Assembly: GCF_035920345.1 (NCBI RefSeq)
Contig: NZ_CP109149.1
Location: 5,394,001 to 5,458,000 of the forward strand
Source of the DNA: Nocardia vinacea
GTDB lineage: Bacteria > Actinomycetota > Actinomycetes > Mycobacteriales > Mycobacteriaceae
DNA: 64,000 nt
Direction of reading: 5' to 3'
Shown in pieces: positions 63,419-64,000 of the stretch. The notes beneath the pieces were generated by a model. That model saw only the letters and a program-made list of their open reading frames with translations. It made no database searches and was not told where the DNA came from. Each line of letters opens with the position of its first letter. Within the stretch, counting starts at the first letter, position 1. A program made the position numbers and the translations under genes.

Positions 63419-64000
63419 GTGAAAACCACGATCAACCCCGATGCCGCGCGGCACGGGCGGTTCGCGCTGCGGCTGACGCTGCGCGCCGCCCGCATTCTCG
63501 TCGCCGCCGCGGCACTGGCCGCCGCCATGATCCTGTCCGCCTGTGGTAACTCCGATCCGCTTGCGGCCAAGGGCAATTGCGACGGCGACGGGCTGACCGT
63601 CGGCTCGGCGAACTTCCCGGAATCGGAAACGGTCGCGAATATCTACGCGGAAGTGTTGCGCGCCAACGGATTCAATGTCGACACCAAACTCAATATCGGT
63701 AGCCGCGAAGCGTATATCCCGGCACTGCGCCAGTGCGCGATCTCGGTGATTCCGGAGTACAACGGCAACCTGCTGCAGTACTTGGACAAGAACGCCACCG
63801 CGACCAGTTCCGCCGATATCGACGCCGCCCTCACGAAGGCACTGGGTTCCACGGGTTCGGGCTCCGATCTAGCCGTCGGCACCCCAGCCCCGGGCCAGGA
63901 CTCGGACGCGGTCGTGGTCACCAAGGCCACCGCGGAACGCTGGAACCTGCACAGCATCGCCGATCTGGCCGCACATTCGGCCGAGGTGAAATTCGGTGCG
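63419..64000 (+). CDS. Quaternary-amine ABC substrate-binding lipoprotein, partial
   Basis: The gene runs off the window end. From GTG 63419 the product has a signal ending in LAAAMILSACGN (lipobox cysteine) and a mature part with the hallmark VGSANFPESETVANIYAEVLRANGFNVDTKLNIGSREAYIPALRQCAISVIPEYNGNLLQYL of OpuAC/ProX-type proteins. It binds a quaternary amine such as glycine betaine or choline for uptake. It diverges from the related lipoprotein gene, so the two likely share a promoter region and serve osmoprotection. Confidence 0.85.
   Translation, partial: MKTTINPDAARHGRFALRLTLRAARILVAAAALAAAMILSACGNSDPLAAKGNCDGDGLTVGSANFPESETVANIYAEVLRANGFNVDTKLNIGSREAYIPALRQCAISVIPEYNGNLLQYLDKNATATSSADIDAALTKALGSTGSGSDLAVGTPAPGQDSDAVVVTKATAERWNLHSIADLAAHSAEVKFGA

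Overview
The window reads as chromosome of a high-GC, mycolic-acid actinomycete, most likely Nocardia or a close relative. The signs are a mycobacterial-type sterol demethylase (CYP51), a CYP125-like P450, ESX-associated PPE/EspG proteins, a fused Kgd 2-oxoglutarate decarboxylase, a mymA-like monooxygenase operon, frequent GTG/TTG starts and at least one apparently leaderless promoter. No rRNA, tRNA, CRISPR array, insertion sequence or prophage was recognised. Gene order looks like ordinary, densely packed chromosome.

Layout. 0-4.6 kb: end of a CYP125-like P450 coupled to a glutathione-peroxidase-like gene, a TerD protein, CYP51 under a large palindrome, and a solitary divergent EF-Tu behind a short alanine-rich leader ORF and a folded leader RNA. 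4.6-8.7 kb: two PknB-like kinases and a TIM-barrel endonuclease IV-like protein. 8.7-17 kb: a TauD-type dioxygenase with a structured upstream region, a CoA-transferase with an HMG-CoA-lyase-like enzyme, a GNAT protein, small envelope proteins and a paired acyl-CoA dehydrogenase. 17-26.5 kb: a secreted protein, an epoxide hydrolase diverging from a WYL regulator, hydrolases, and an orphan ESX-type operon (small substrate, PPE-like protein, EspG). 26.6-34 kb: a DEAD-box helicase, a 1132-residue RecB-nuclease/DNA2-helicase relative whose catalytic motifs are eroded, and a PLP amino-acid deaminase preceded by a TetR-like protein with no DNA-binding domain. 34-44.7 kb: a tyrosine phosphatase, a truncated acyl-CoA synthetase, an enoyl-CoA hydratase, a glutathionyl-hydroquinone-reductase-like enzyme, an ABC pair and a four-domain ABC exporter. 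44.7-50.4 kb: Kgd and a PhoD phosphatase. 50.5-56.6 kb: TetR diverging from a Baeyer-Villiger monooxygenase / SDR / esterase operon, followed by a FadD15-like acyl-CoA ligase. 56.6-64 kb: hydrolase and CGNR regulator, a molybdopterin oxidoreductase, a PadR/MFS efflux pair, and two divergent quaternary-amine-type binding lipoproteins.

How the genes fit together. Much of the window concerns lipid and sterol chemistry (P450s, acyl-CoA enzymes, BVMO operon) and envelope transport, with several self-contained regulator-target pairs: WYL/epoxide hydrolase, TetR/BVMO, CGNR/hydrolase and PadR/MFS.

The observations most worth a second look are: (1) the leader ORF plus overlapping stems in front of the extra EF-Tu, which look like an attenuator; (2) the full-length but apparently catalytically dead nuclease-helicase; (3) a 57-bp dispersed repeat that supplies the start codon and first 19 residues of two unrelated enzymes; and (4) the truncated acyl-CoA synthetase and the TetR-like protein lacking its DNA-binding domain. 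All functional calls come from reading motifs by eye; no database search was run.
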